Origin: Candidatus Fermentibacter sp.
Lineage (GTDB): Bacteria > Fermentibacterota > Fermentibacteria > Fermentibacterales > Fermentibacteraceae
Assembly (NCBI GenBank): GCA_030373045.1
Contig: JAUCPW010000071.1
Location: 1 to 46,434, forward strand
Reading direction: 5' to 3'
Length of the DNA: 46,434 bases
Part shown: one piece after another, positions 1 to 8,385 of the stretch
How positions within the stretch are numbered: the stretch's first letter is position 1
Layout of the letters: each line of letters begins with the position of its first letter
Notes under the pieces: model-generated
The model's database searches: none
Told to the model about the DNA's origin: nothing
Seen by the model: the letters and a program-made list of their open reading frames with translations, nothing else
Program-made: the position numbers and the translations under genes

Positions 1-38
1 CGCTGTCTCGTGGGCTCGGAGATGTGTATAAGAGACAG
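1..38. other. Nextera sequencing adapter (not genomic)
   Basis: Positions 5-38 match the Illumina Nextera read-2 adapter, ending in the 19-bp Tn5 mosaic end AGATGTGTATAAGAGACAG at 20-38. The genomic sequence begins at 39, in the middle of pyrH. Peptides such as MCIRDS translated across this junction are adapter artefacts. Confidence 0.97.
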
Positions 39-577
39 CCTCCATCTCCCGGAACAGGGCCGACTCGATGGGGATGCTGGCCACCGTCATCAACGCAATC
101 GCCCTGCAGGACGCGATCGAGAAGGCCGGCGGACGCGCGTCGGTGCTCACGGCCTTCACGGTGCAGGGCCTCACCACCTACTCCCACGACGAGGCGTCCC
201 GCGTCCTCGATTCCGGGGCAATCGCGATCTACGCGGGCGGCACCGGCAACCCGTACCTCTCGACCGACACGGCCGCGGCGCTCAGGGCCGTCCAGACCGG
301 GTGCAGGCTGCTCCTCAAGGGAACAAAGGTCGACGGCGTGTACGACATGGATCCGAAGCTCCATCCCGGGGCCAGGCGCTTCTCGCGGCTCTCCTGGGAC
401 GAGGTCCTCTCGAGGGGGCTCGGCGTGATGGATGCGGCGGCCGTGGCGGTCTGCAGGGACAACTCGCTGCCGTTCCTCGTCTTCGACTCAACGGATCCCG
501 CCGGCGTCTCAAGGGCCCTGCGGGACGGTTCCACGGGCACGCTCGTAGGAGAGGGGTCGCTGGAATGTCAGGACTGA
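39..577 (+). CDS. pyrH: UMP kinase PyrH, 5'-truncated
   Basis: UMP kinase phosphorylates UMP to UDP with ATP in pyrimidine synthesis, in the cytoplasm. Only the C-terminal part is present, about 179 codons of a family normally near 240 residues. The first genomic codons read SISRNRADSMGMLATVINAI, the conserved segment following the UMP-binding region, and later there are GGTGNPYLSTDTAAALRA and VDGVYDMDP, typical of bacterial PyrH. The apparent ATG at 68 is an internal methionine, not the start; the real start lies off the contig. The stop overlaps the frr start by 13 nt, the usual pyrH-frr order. Confidence 0.95.
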
Positions 578-1119
578 ACGACGAGATCCGCCAGAAGATG
601 GAGAAGACGGTCACCAACACGTCCCGCGAGATGACCGGCATCAGGACGGGCAAGGCCAGTCCCGCACTCCTCGACAACATCAGGGTGGAATGCTGGGGGT
701 CGGCCATGCCTCTCAGGCAGGTCGCGGGGATATCGGCCCCGGAGCCGCGGATGCTGGTGGTCCAGCCCTGGGACCAGTCCACCGCAGCCGCCATCGTGAA
801 GGCCGTGGAGTCCAGCGAGCTGGGCCTCAGGGCCGCGATCGACGGACAGGTGATCCGCATCCCGATCCCCAAGCTCTCGGAGGAGAGGCGGAAGGACCTG
901 CTCAAGATGGTCCGCCGGATGGCCGAGGAGGGCAGGACCGCGGTCAGGAACCTCAGGAGGGACGGGAACGATGCCGTCCACAAGGCGCGGAAGAACGGCG
1001 AGGTCTCCGAGGACGAGGAGAAGAGGCTGCTCGAGGAGGTCCAGAAGGTGGCCGACGGCTCCGTCTCCGAGATCGACCGCATCCTGAAGGCGAAGGAAGA
1101 GGAGATCACGGAGGTCTAG
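565..1119 (+). CDS. frr: Ribosome recycling factor
   Basis: RRF splits post-termination ribosomes together with EF-G so that subunits can be reused. The ATG at 565 gives 184 residues, the normal family length, preceded by an AGGAGAG ribosome-binding site near 547. The sequence shows the RRF pattern: an N-terminal helix (MSGLNDEIRQKMEKTV), the RTGKASPALLD segment, the central beta domain, and the C-terminal IPIPKLSEERRKDLLKMV helix with a charged helical end. The longer open frame upstream runs through pyrH and the adapter and is not coding. It overlaps pyrH and sits 1 nt before uppS, so the genes are surely cotranscribed. Confidence 0.97.
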   Translation: MSGLNDEIRQKMEKTVTNTSREMTGIRTGKASPALLDNIRVECWGSAMPLRQVAGISAPEPRMLVVQPWDQSTAAAIVKAVESSELGLRAAIDGQVIRIPIPKLSEERRKDLLKMVRRMAEEGRTAVRNLRRDGNDAVHKARKNGEVSEDEEKRLLEEVQKVADGSVSEIDRILKAKEEEITEV

Positions 1120-1120
1120 G

Positions 1121-1822
1121 TTGAACCCTCCGGTCCACATAGCTATCGTGATGGACGGCAACGGGCGGTGGGCCCGGAGCCGTGGGCTCGCCAGGACCGA
1201 GGGGCACAGGGCCGCCGAGACCTCGATCCACCAGGCCGTGGAATGGTGCGGCGAGAACGGGGTCCGCCACCTCACGCTCTTCGCCTTCTCCACCGAGAAC
1301 TGGAGCCGCCCCCGGGCCGAGGTCTCTCTCATCATGAGCCTCCTGCGCTCGTTCATAAGGCGCAACCTCGAGGAACTCGAACGCAAGGACGTCAGGATAA
1401 GGGCCATGGGCAGGCTGGAAGGCCTGCCGGCAGGGCCGCGCAGCGACCTCCTCTCGGCCATCCGGCGCACCGAGGGCAACGGGGGCCTGCAGCTCATCCT
1501 CGCGCTCAACTACGGAGGCCGGGCGGAACTCGCCGACGCCGCCCGCAGGATTGCCGCCGAGGTCGCCTCGGGCGCCCTCGATCCGTCGGCCGTCGACGAG
1601 GAGGCGATCTCGCGGAGGCTCTACCTGCCCGACGTGCCCGACCCGGATCTCGTCATCAGGACCAGCGGCGAACAGAGGATATCCAACTTCCTGCTCTGGC
1701 AGAGCGCGTACTCCGAGTTCTACTTCCCGGAGGTGCTGTGGCCCGACTTCAGGAAGGAGCACCTCGACGAAGCCCTGAGGGTCTACTCGGCGCGGCAGAG
1801 ACGCTTCGGCGGACTCGCGTGA
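1121..1822 (+). CDS. uppS: Undecaprenyl diphosphate synthase (cis-prenyltransferase)
   Basis: This enzyme condenses isopentenyl diphosphates onto farnesyl diphosphate with cis stereochemistry to make the C55 lipid carrier for peptidoglycan and other glycans. The start is TTG at 1121, with GGAGGT about 6 nt upstream overlapping the end of frr. The product is 233 residues. Visible motifs are HIAIVMDGNGRWA near the N-terminus (with the catalytic Asp), GHR, LTLFAFSTENWSRP, ALNYGGRAEL and the C-terminal PDLVIRTSGEQRISNFLLWQ followed by YSEFYF. All are diagnostic for UppS. It overlaps cdsA by 4 nt. Confidence 0.97.
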   Translation: MNPPVHIAIVMDGNGRWARSRGLARTEGHRAAETSIHQAVEWCGENGVRHLTLFAFSTENWSRPRAEVSLIMSLLRSFIRRNLEELERKDVRIRAMGRLEGLPAGPRSDLLSAIRRTEGNGGLQLILALNYGGRAELADAARRIAAEVASGALDPSAVDEEAISRRLYLPDVPDPDLVIRTSGEQRISNFLLWQSAYSEFYFPEVLWPDFRKEHLDEALRVYSARQRRFGGLA

Positions 1823-2640
1823 CCGCCCGGTTCCCCGCCCTCGCGAGGCGCTCGGCCGGAGCCCTCGCCGCCCTGGCGGCCGTGCTCCTGGCCATCCTGC
1901 CCGACTGGCCGGGATCCGCCCCGACCATCGTGCTGTGCGCCCTGGCCGCCGCGGGCGCCGGCTGCGAGATCTCGAGGCTCTCATCCCCCTCCGCCGGAGC
2001 CGCCGGGCGCATCGCGCAGGCCGTCTCCACCGCAGCAGCGGCTGTATGCTTCGCCATGCTCCCGCGGTTCGGGGCCTTCGCCCTGCCGCTGCCCGGCCTG
2101 ATCCTCTCGATACCGATGATGAGGAAGGGCAACCCCGGCGGATCGATCCCCGGGGTGGCCGGGGCAGGCTGGATGTCGATGCTGTGGGCGCTGGGCCTCG
2201 GATCGATCGCAAGGCTGCGGGCGGGCTCCGAAGGCCCCTGGCTCGCACTGCTGCCCCTGGTCTCGTGCTGGGCCGGCGACACGGCCGCGTACTTCGCGGG
2301 CTGCGCCTTCGGCAGGCACAGGCTGGCGCCCGGCATAAGCCCGGGCAAGACCGTCGAGGGTCTAGCGGCGGGCCTCGCCGGATCGACGGCCGCCGCGATG
2401 TCGCTCGGCCTTTCCGGGGGCATGCCTCTCGGCACGGCGACCCTGGCCGCAGCGGGGTTCTCGTGCGGCCTCGCCGGCGCATTCGGCGACCTTCTGGAAT
2501 CGGCTTTCAAGAGGGACGCCGGCGTGAAGGACTCGGGAACCTTCCTGCCCGGGCACGGCGGGATCCTCGACAGGACGGACAGCATCGCCACGGCCGCGCC
2601 GGTTGCGCTGCTCTTGGCGATGGCGGCGGGGGCCGTCTAG
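1819..2640 (+). CDS. cdsA: Phosphatidate cytidylyltransferase
   Basis: CdsA makes CDP-diacylglycerol from phosphatidate and CTP at the inner membrane, the entry to all phospholipids. The chosen start is GTG at 1819, which overlaps the uppS stop as GTGA; the open frame runs further upstream only as a shadow of uppS. The 273-residue product is mostly hydrophobic, with repeated Ala/Leu-rich membrane segments. The C-terminus carries the family signature, readable as SAFKRDAGVKDSG followed by FLPGHGGILDRTDS, with its K-R, K-D, H-G-G and D-R-x-D residues. It shares one base with the dxr start. Confidence 0.95.
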   Translation: MTARFPALARRSAGALAALAAVLLAILPDWPGSAPTIVLCALAAAGAGCEISRLSSPSAGAAGRIAQAVSTAAAAVCFAMLPRFGAFALPLPGLILSIPMMRKGNPGGSIPGVAGAGWMSMLWALGLGSIARLRAGSEGPWLALLPLVSCWAGDTAAYFAGCAFGRHRLAPGISPGKTVEGLAAGLAGSTAAAMSLGLSGGMPLGTATLAAAGFSCGLAGAFGDLLESAFKRDAGVKDSGTFLPGHGGILDRTDSIATAAPVALLLAMAAGAV

Positions 2641-3731
2641 TGAGGAAGGTGGCGATCCTCGGGTCCACCGGGTCCATCGGGGTTCAGGCGCTCGACGTGG
2701 TGCGCGCGAACCCCGGCCTTCTCTCCGTCCACTCGCTGGTCTGCGGGTCGAACACGGCGCTCCTCGCCCGGCAGTCGGCCGAGTTCCCCTCCGCATTCCC
2801 GGCCGCGATCCGTCCCGACGGTGCATCCGACGGGGAGGGCATCCTCGAACGGGCGCTCGACGGCTGCGACATCGTACTCAATGCGATCACGGGGTTCGCA
2901 GGGCTCCGGGCCAGCCTCATGGCGGCCTCGCACGGGCTCCCTCTGGCCCTTGCCAACAAGGAGAGCCTCGTCACCGGAGGGTGCCTGCTCGAGGGGCATG
3001 TCGCCAGGGGGCTGGTGGAGCCCGTCGACAGCGAGCACAGCACCATCGCGAGATGCCTGGCGGGAGAGGCCCAGAGACCCCTTGGCATCATGCTGACCGC
3101 GAGCGGAGGCGCCCTCCGCGACTCGTCTCCGGAGGCCGCCGAAGGCGCCGGCCCCGCGGAGGTGCTGGCACATCCCACATGGAGGATGGGGCCCAGGATC
3201 ACGGTGGATTCCGCGACGCTGGTGAACAAGGCGTTCGAGGTCCTGGAGGCCGAGTGGCTCTTCCCCGGCATCCCCGTCGACGCCGTGCTCCATCCCCAGA
3301 GCATCGCGCATTCGCTCGTGAGGCTCGCTGACGGCTCCTGGAAGGCGCTCATGGGCACCCCGGACATGCGCCTGCCCGTCCAGTACGCGCTCCTCGGCGG
3401 GGGCGCCCCCGGGCTCGTCGCGGACGACTCCCCCGCGGACTGGCCCGCCCTCCGTTTCGGGGCGATAGACCCCCGGAGATACCCCGCCTTCGGGCTTGTC
3501 AAGGGGGCCGGCAGGCTCGGGGGCACGGCACCCGCCGCCGCCAACGCCGCCGACGAGGAGGCCGTGGCGGCCTTCCTCGCGGGAAGGATACGCTTCGGCG
3601 GAATCGCCCGCGTGATCGAGCACGTTCTCGAGCGCACGGCTCCCCGGGCGGCAGGCTCATATCGTGATCTGGTCGATGCTGACGAGGAGGCCAGGGCCGT
3701 GGCCCGGGCCTTCCTGGAGGGCTCATGCTGA
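2640..3731 (+). CDS. dxr: 1-deoxy-D-xylulose 5-phosphate reductoisomerase
   Basis: Dxr converts DXP to MEP with NADPH, the committed step of the non-mevalonate isoprenoid pathway, which feeds UppS. The start is GTG at 2640, giving MRKVAILGSTGSIGVQALDV, a canonical N-terminal nucleotide-binding motif. Further motifs are LANKESLVTGG, EPVDSEHSTIARCL (metal-binding Asp and Glu), LTASGGALRD and GPRITVDSATLVNKAFEVLE. The length is 363 residues, slightly short against the usual 380-400, but both the catalytic and C-terminal helical domains are present. The stop overlaps the rseP start by 7 nt. Confidence 0.96.
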   Translation: MRKVAILGSTGSIGVQALDVVRANPGLLSVHSLVCGSNTALLARQSAEFPSAFPAAIRPDGASDGEGILERALDGCDIVLNAITGFAGLRASLMAASHGLPLALANKESLVTGGCLLEGHVARGLVEPVDSEHSTIARCLAGEAQRPLGIMLTASGGALRDSSPEAAEGAGPAEVLAHPTWRMGPRITVDSATLVNKAFEVLEAEWLFPGIPVDAVLHPQSIAHSLVRLADGSWKALMGTPDMRLPVQYALLGGGAPGLVADDSPADWPALRFGAIDPRRYPAFGLVKGAGRLGGTAPAAANAADEEAVAAFLAGRIRFGGIARVIEHVLERTAPRAAGSYRDLVDADEEARAVARAFLEGSC

Positions 3732-4981
3732 CGGTGCTGGCGGCCATTGCCGGATTCGGTGCGATCATCTTCTTCCACGAGCTCGGGCACTTCGTCGCGG
3801 CCAGGCTCTCCGGCCTGCCGGTCGAGCGGTTCTCGATGGGCTTCCCCCCGCACATCGTGAAGATCAGGGGGCGGAAGACCGAGTACTGCATCGGCGCGAT
3901 CCCGCTCGGGGGCTACGTGAAGGTGGACCTCGGAACATCCGGCGAGACGGCTCCCGACGGCCCCTGGTACCTCCGGCTGCTCACGGCCGCCTGCGGCCCT
4001 CTCTTCAACCTCCTCCTCGCGATCGTCCTCTTCTTCCTCGTCCTGGCAGTCGTGGGACAGCAGGTCTCGGTCTTCTCGAACATCGTCGGGGAGGGCGGGA
4101 ACCTCCTCGGCCTGGCGCCGGGGGATACCGTGCTGGCGGTGAACGGCGTCCCGACCGCCGACTACGCCGCCGTGGCCGCCGCCATGTCCGGGGAGCTGTC
4201 GGGCGAGATCACCGTCGGGACGGCCTCGGGCAGGATCACGGCCGCATACGGCCTCGGCGGGGTGGAGGAGACGCCGGGTTTCGTCCCCATGCTCCCCCCG
4301 GTGGTGGGGGAGAGCCTCATCGGCATGCCGGCCTACGAAGCCGGCATCAGGGCGGGCGACAGCGTGCTCACCGTCGACGGCAACACGGTCGGCTCATGGT
4401 CCGACCTGCTGGGGATGGTCGAAGGCGCCCGCGGCCGTGAGATGACGATCAGGTACATGCGGGACGGTTCGGTCTACACCGCCAGCCTGCGCCCCGTGGA
4501 GATCGAGGGAATGGTCAGGATCGGCGTCGTGGCGAGCACCCCGGTCACGAATCTCAGGTATCCCGTGCCCGACGCCCTGCTCTACTCGGTGAAGTCGGCC
4601 ACCGGCGGAGCCGTGATGATCTTCAGGTCGCTCGCCACCGTCTTCTCTCGCCCCAGGGAGCTGGTCGAGATGTCGGGAGGGCCGATCTTCGTGGCCGAGA
4701 CCCTCGACCAGGAGGCCGGAAAGGGGCTGGGCAGGCTCCTGGAGGCCGTGGCGGGCATCTCGCTGGCCGTCATGTGCTTCAACCTCCTCCCGATCCCGAT
4801 CCTCGACGGGGGGCAGATGCTGCTGCTCCTCTACGAGGGGATGACGAGGAGGAGGCTCTCGGGGCGGGCGATCCAGGTCATGCAGCAGGTGGGTGTTCTC
4901 TTCATACTGGCTCTGTTCGTGCTTATAATGTGGCGCGACGTCGCCCGGCTGTTCCTCAGGGTGAACCAGCCCGGTTCGTGA
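3725..4981 (+). CDS. rseP: Site-2 protease family zinc metalloprotease RseP
   Basis: RseP-type intramembrane metalloproteases cleave transmembrane segments such as anti-sigma factors and signal-peptide remnants. The zinc motif HELGH lies in the first transmembrane helix (about residues 18-22, in FFHELGHFVAARLSG). The second metal motif is NLLPIPILDGGQMLLL near residue 352. Between them are a transmembrane segment (about 80-105) and periplasmic PDZ-like sequence, including GIRAGDSVLTVDGNTVGSW. The length, 418 residues, is typical. The dxr-rseP order is common in many bacteria. Its last 26 nt overlap the end of a convergent lipoprotein gene. Confidence 0.95.
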   Translation: MLTVLAAIAGFGAIIFFHELGHFVAARLSGLPVERFSMGFPPHIVKIRGRKTEYCIGAIPLGGYVKVDLGTSGETAPDGPWYLRLLTAACGPLFNLLLAIVLFFLVLAVVGQQVSVFSNIVGEGGNLLGLAPGDTVLAVNGVPTADYAAVAAAMSGELSGEITVGTASGRITAAYGLGGVEETPGFVPMLPPVVGESLIGMPAYEAGIRAGDSVLTVDGNTVGSWSDLLGMVEGARGREMTIRYMRDGSVYTASLRPVEIEGMVRIGVVASTPVTNLRYPVPDALLYSVKSATGGAVMIFRSLATVFSRPRELVEMSGGPIFVAETLDQEAGKGLGRLLEAVAGISLAVMCFNLLPIPILDGGQMLLLLYEGMTRRRLSGRAIQVMQQVGVLFILALFVLIMWRDVARLFLRVNQPGS

Positions 4982-5339
4982 GCGAATCGGGGATCCGGAT
5001 CTCCGGTACGCTGTCGGTCAGGCAGCCGGGGTCCGGGGGCGTCACCGACGAGATCGAATCCTTGAGGCAGCCGTAGAAATAGAGATAGTAGTCCGGGTTC
5101 GCATCGCACAGGGCTATCAGTTCGGAGATGCCGGCCGTGTCGGGCGCAGGCGCGCAGACATCGGGCAGCACCATCGAGGGGGCCAGCCTTGATGCCCAGT
5201 TCTCCAGGTACTCCCTGTCCTCCCCCGGGATGGCGTTCCCGTCCGGCTTCGAGCATGCGGAAGCCGCCAGCACCGCCGAGAGGGCGGCAGCCAGGGCGAA
5301 CCCGGGTGCTGCAGAGCGGATCGGGGCGTCGGTCGTCAT
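4956..5339 (-). CDS. Small predicted lipoprotein, unknown function
   Basis: The ATG at 5339 follows a GGAAAGGG-like site and starts a typical lipoprotein signal: MTTDAPIRSAAPGFALAAAL, then a lipobox LAASAC. The mature part is about 95 residues, acidic, with four further cysteines (DVCAP, ALCDAN, YGCLK, PGCLT), which could form disulfides in the periplasm. The frame is open further upstream, but that extension lacks a signal and overlaps the divergent gene at 5419. I recognise no family. The gene ends inside the 3' end of rseP on the other strand. The 79-bp gap to 5419 must hold both divergent promoters; a TATACT-like box at about 5375-5380 could serve this gene. Confidence 0.7.
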   Translation of the reverse strand: MTTDAPIRSAAPGFALAAALSAVLAASACSKPDGNAIPGEDREYLENWASRLAPSMVLPDVCAPAPDTAGISELIALCDANPDYYLYFYGCLKDSISSVTPPDPGCLTDSVPEIRIPDSLTNRAGSP

Positions 5340-5418
5340 ATTCCCTTTCCGGGACCTTTTCCGTCGGGCGTCAGTATAGCCTCGTCGAGAGGTCCGGTAC
5401 AGCCAAGGGAGGCGATGA

Positions 5419-8298
5419 ATGAAAGTCTGCACCACCGCTCTGCTCGTCGCCTGCTCGGTCGCGTCCGCCACCTCCTACGGGAGGAGCAAGATCCAGATCG
5501 AGGGGTACGAATGGTGGACGATCTCCTCCCCCCGGGTCGACCTGTACTACCCCATGGGATGCGAAGCCCTGGCCGAGAGCGTGCTCGCCATATCATCCGC
5601 AGAACTGGACGAGCTCTCGGCCGAGTTCGGATTCCTGCCCGAACATCCCGTCCCCGTGGTCGCATACCCGTCCCCCGGATCGTTCCGCCAGACCCCGATC
5701 ATCGATTCCGAGATAGACGAGGCCGTGGGGGGCTTCACCGAGTACTTCAAGGGCAGGGTCGTGGTGCCCTTCACCGGTTCGTGGACGGAGTTCAGGCATG
5801 TCCTGACCCACGAGATCAACCACGCCTACGTCTTCGACATGCTCTACAGGCGGAGCCTGCAGGACATCATCATGAGCACGACCCCGCTCTGGACCATCGA
5901 GGGCCTGGCGGAGTACACGTCCGCCGGCTGGGACCCCGCCTCCGAGGCGGAGTTCCGCGACATGATCATCACGGGCCAGATCGTCTCGATAGAGGAGCTG
6001 TCCAACCGGGGCGACTATCTCGTCTACCGCGAGGGGCAGGCCATCTACCGCTTCATGGTCGAGAGGTACGGGCTCGACCGGTTCCACGAGTTCGTCCGGA
6101 ACATCGCCGACAGGGGCGGGCTCCCGGATGCCGTGGAGGAGGCGTTCGACATGAGCCTGGCCCAGTTCGACGCGAGGTTCCAGGAATGGGCGAGGGAGAC
6201 CTACTGGGCCCAGCTCGCGACGCGCGAGAACCCGTCCGACCTGGGAAGGGTCATCGAGGACGGAGACCACGGCAACCTCACCCAGGCGGTGACCGTCATC
6301 TCCCGCGACGGCTCGATGGTGGCCGGCGTCGAGGGCTACAGGGGCGGCTATTCGGTGGTGGTCAGGTCGGCCGTGACGGGCGAGGTGATAAGGCGGTGCG
6401 TGTCCTCCGGCGGGCTCTCGAACACCGGCATCTCTCCGGCCTACAGGGTCTGCGGGTTCTCGCCGGGCGGCGACTCCCTCGCGATCGCCGTCCACGGCGT
6501 CAGTTCAGACATGCTCCTTATCTCCACCCCTGAAGGCACCGAGGAGCTCCCCTTCCGGATGGACCTGATCCGGGACCCGGTCTGGTCACCCGACGGCAGG
6601 GCCATAGCCTTCTGCGGCATGGACGGATCGGCGGCGGCGACGGACGTCTTCGTCTGGGACGGGGGCCTTCCGCGGCGCGTGACGGACACGCCCGACGGCG
6701 AGCGCGACATCTCCTGGTCCGGATCGACCATCCTGGCAGCGTCGGAGGAGCCCGGCAGCGGTTCCTGGGCCGTCCTCCGCATCGATCCGGTCGCCGCCGG
6801 CGGAGAGCCCTCGTTCGAGGTCGTCCACAGGGAGACCAGCGAGATCAGATATCCGGCGGACACTCCGGAAGGCATCGCCTTCCTCGGGAACCCGGGCGGC
6901 CTCCCCGATCTCTTCCTGTACGATTCGACCGGGGCGGTGAGGCGCCTCTCCAACCTCTACACATCCATCGACTCGCCCTCCTGGGCCGATTCCGGCAGGG
7001 TGCTCTCGTTCACGTCGGTGAGCTGGCCGGGCTACGGGGTCTATCTGGCCTACGGGGTCCTGGACCGGATCGCCCCGGCACCCGCTCCCGCCGATCCGCA
7101 GGACGGCGCCTCGAACCGCGCGGGCGCGATGCAGGCCCTCGTGGAGGAGGCCCCGGCCCAGGCGGCCCCGGTGGAGGCCGTGGCCGGGCAGCCCGTCAGG
7201 ATCGCTCCCTACACCCCCACTCTCTCGACCGACTACGTCAGCGCCCTGGCCGGCTACGACTCCTACTCCGGTTTCGAGGGCTACACGACCTTCGTGTTCA
7301 GCGACGTGCTGGCGCACCACCAGGTGGTGCTCAACGGCAACTTCAACGGGCCGGTCGAGGATGCCGACGCGGCGGTCTACTACACCTACATGCCCCACAG
7401 GGCCGACTACGGCGGATACGTCTTCCGTGAGTCGACCCAGTACCTCTTCAGGTTCCCCGACGACCATCTCGAGCAGGTCCGCGACGTGGACACCGGAGGC
7501 GGGGCGGTGGTCAGGTACCCGTTCACGATGGCCGTGAACGCCCTGGGCGGGATCGACTTCAGGCACATCACGAGGGACGGGGTATGGAACTCCGACGCCG
7601 ACTACGCCTCCGACATCCTGTCGTTCTTCGCCAGGTTCGTGGTCGACACCGCGCTGTGGGACCACGTGGGCCCCAGGCTCGGCGAGAGGCTCTCCGTCGG
7701 CGTCGAGACGGCCCCCGGCTGGGACGGCATGGTGCAGTACACAACGGTTTCGACCGACCTCCGGAAGTACGTCTGGATGAGTTCGCGGAGCTCCCTCGCG
7801 CTCAGGGTCGCAGGTGCGTCGAGCTGGGGTTCGGAGCCCCAGAGGTTCCTCGTGGGCGGCGCCGTGCCCCACAGGGTGATGACCGGCGAGACGGAGGAGT
7901 TCGAGGACATCCTCGGGTTCTACACGAACTACGGCGACATGCTCAGGGGTCTCGACTACACCGAGCTCTCCGGCAGGAACTACGTCTCGACCTCCGTCGA
8001 GCTGAGGGTGCCCTTCGTGAGGACGCTCTCGATCGACGCGCCCCTCCCGATGACGTTCTCGAGCATCAGGGGCGTCATCTTCGCCGACGCGGGAACGGCC
8101 TTCGACGATCCGTCCTCCTTCGTAGGGGTCGAAGCCGACGACGGGTTCCGGCTGGAGGACATCGGCATGGGCTTCGGCTTCGGTTTCAGGGCGAATCTGG
8201 GCATATTCCTGCTGAGGGAGGACACGGCCTGGGCCACCGACCTCTCGGGCGTCTCGGAGAAGCCCGTGCACTACGTCTCGCTGGGGGCCTCGTTCTGA
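5419..8298 (+). CDS. Exported metalloprotease / beta-propeller / BamA-like barrel fusion
   Basis: A 959-residue exported protein with an N-terminal signal peptide (MKVCTTALLVACSVASATS); ATG 5419 has GGGAGG 6 nt upstream. Residues about 20-270 form a gluzincin-type peptidase: HEINH at 131-135 plus a downstream EGLAEY helix at about 162-167 carrying the likely third zinc ligand. Residues about 270-560 contain TolB/WD-like repeats such as RDPVWSPDGRAIAFCGMDG and SPSWADSGRVLSFTS. A Pro/Ala-rich linker follows. Residues about 590-959 look like an outer-membrane beta-barrel of Omp85/BamA type, with VELRVPFVRTLSI, GVIFADAGTAFDD and a C-terminal phenylalanine. Substrate and role are unknown; the order suggests a surface-anchored peptidase, but this is inference. 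Confidence 0.85.
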   Translation: MKVCTTALLVACSVASATSYGRSKIQIEGYEWWTISSPRVDLYYPMGCEALAESVLAISSAELDELSAEFGFLPEHPVPVVAYPSPGSFRQTPIIDSEIDEAVGGFTEYFKGRVVVPFTGSWTEFRHVLTHEINHAYVFDMLYRRSLQDIIMSTTPLWTIEGLAEYTSAGWDPASEAEFRDMIITGQIVSIEELSNRGDYLVYREGQAIYRFMVERYGLDRFHEFVRNIADRGGLPDAVEEAFDMSLAQFDARFQEWARETYWAQLATRENPSDLGRVIEDGDHGNLTQAVTVISRDGSMVAGVEGYRGGYSVVVRSAVTGEVIRRCVSSGGLSNTGISPAYRVCGFSPGGDSLAIAVHGVSSDMLLISTPEGTEELPFRMDLIRDPVWSPDGRAIAFCGMDGSAAATDVFVWDGGLPRRVTDTPDGERDISWSGSTILAASEEPGSGSWAVLRIDPVAAGGEPSFEVVHRETSEIRYPADTPEGIAFLGNPGGLPDLFLYDSTGAVRRLSNLYTSIDSPSWADSGRVLSFTSVSWPGYGVYLAYGVLDRIAPAPAPADPQDGASNRAGAMQALVEEAPAQAAPVEAVAGQPVRIAPYTPTLSTDYVSALAGYDSYSGFEGYTTFVFSDVLAHHQVVLNGNFNGPVEDADAAVYYTYMPHRADYGGYVFRESTQYLFRFPDDHLEQVRDVDTGGGAVVRYPFTMAVNALGGIDFRHITRDGVWNSDADYASDILSFFARFVVDTALWDHVGPRLGERLSVGVETAPGWDGMVQYTTVSTDLRKYVWMSSRSSLALRVAGASSWGSEPQRFLVGGAVPHRVMTGETEEFEDILGFYTNYGDMLRGLDYTELSGRNYVSTSVELRVPFVRTLSIDAPLPMTFSSIRGVIFADAGTAFDDPSSFVGVEADDGFRLEDIGMGFGFGFRANLGIFLLREDTAWATDLSGVSEKPVHYVSLGASF

Positions 8299-8385
8299 CG
8301 GCCCGGAAGCGCTGGAACCGCGCCCGGCCGGTCAGGTAGTACCGGCGGGCGGGCCCGGCAACTGGCCCTGGAGGTGCTTGGAGAC

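Noticed and set aside
10-564. Long frame running from the adapter through pyrH into frr
   Set aside because: It begins in Nextera adapter and its first 185 codons are a shadow of pyrH; the RRF start is ATG 565.
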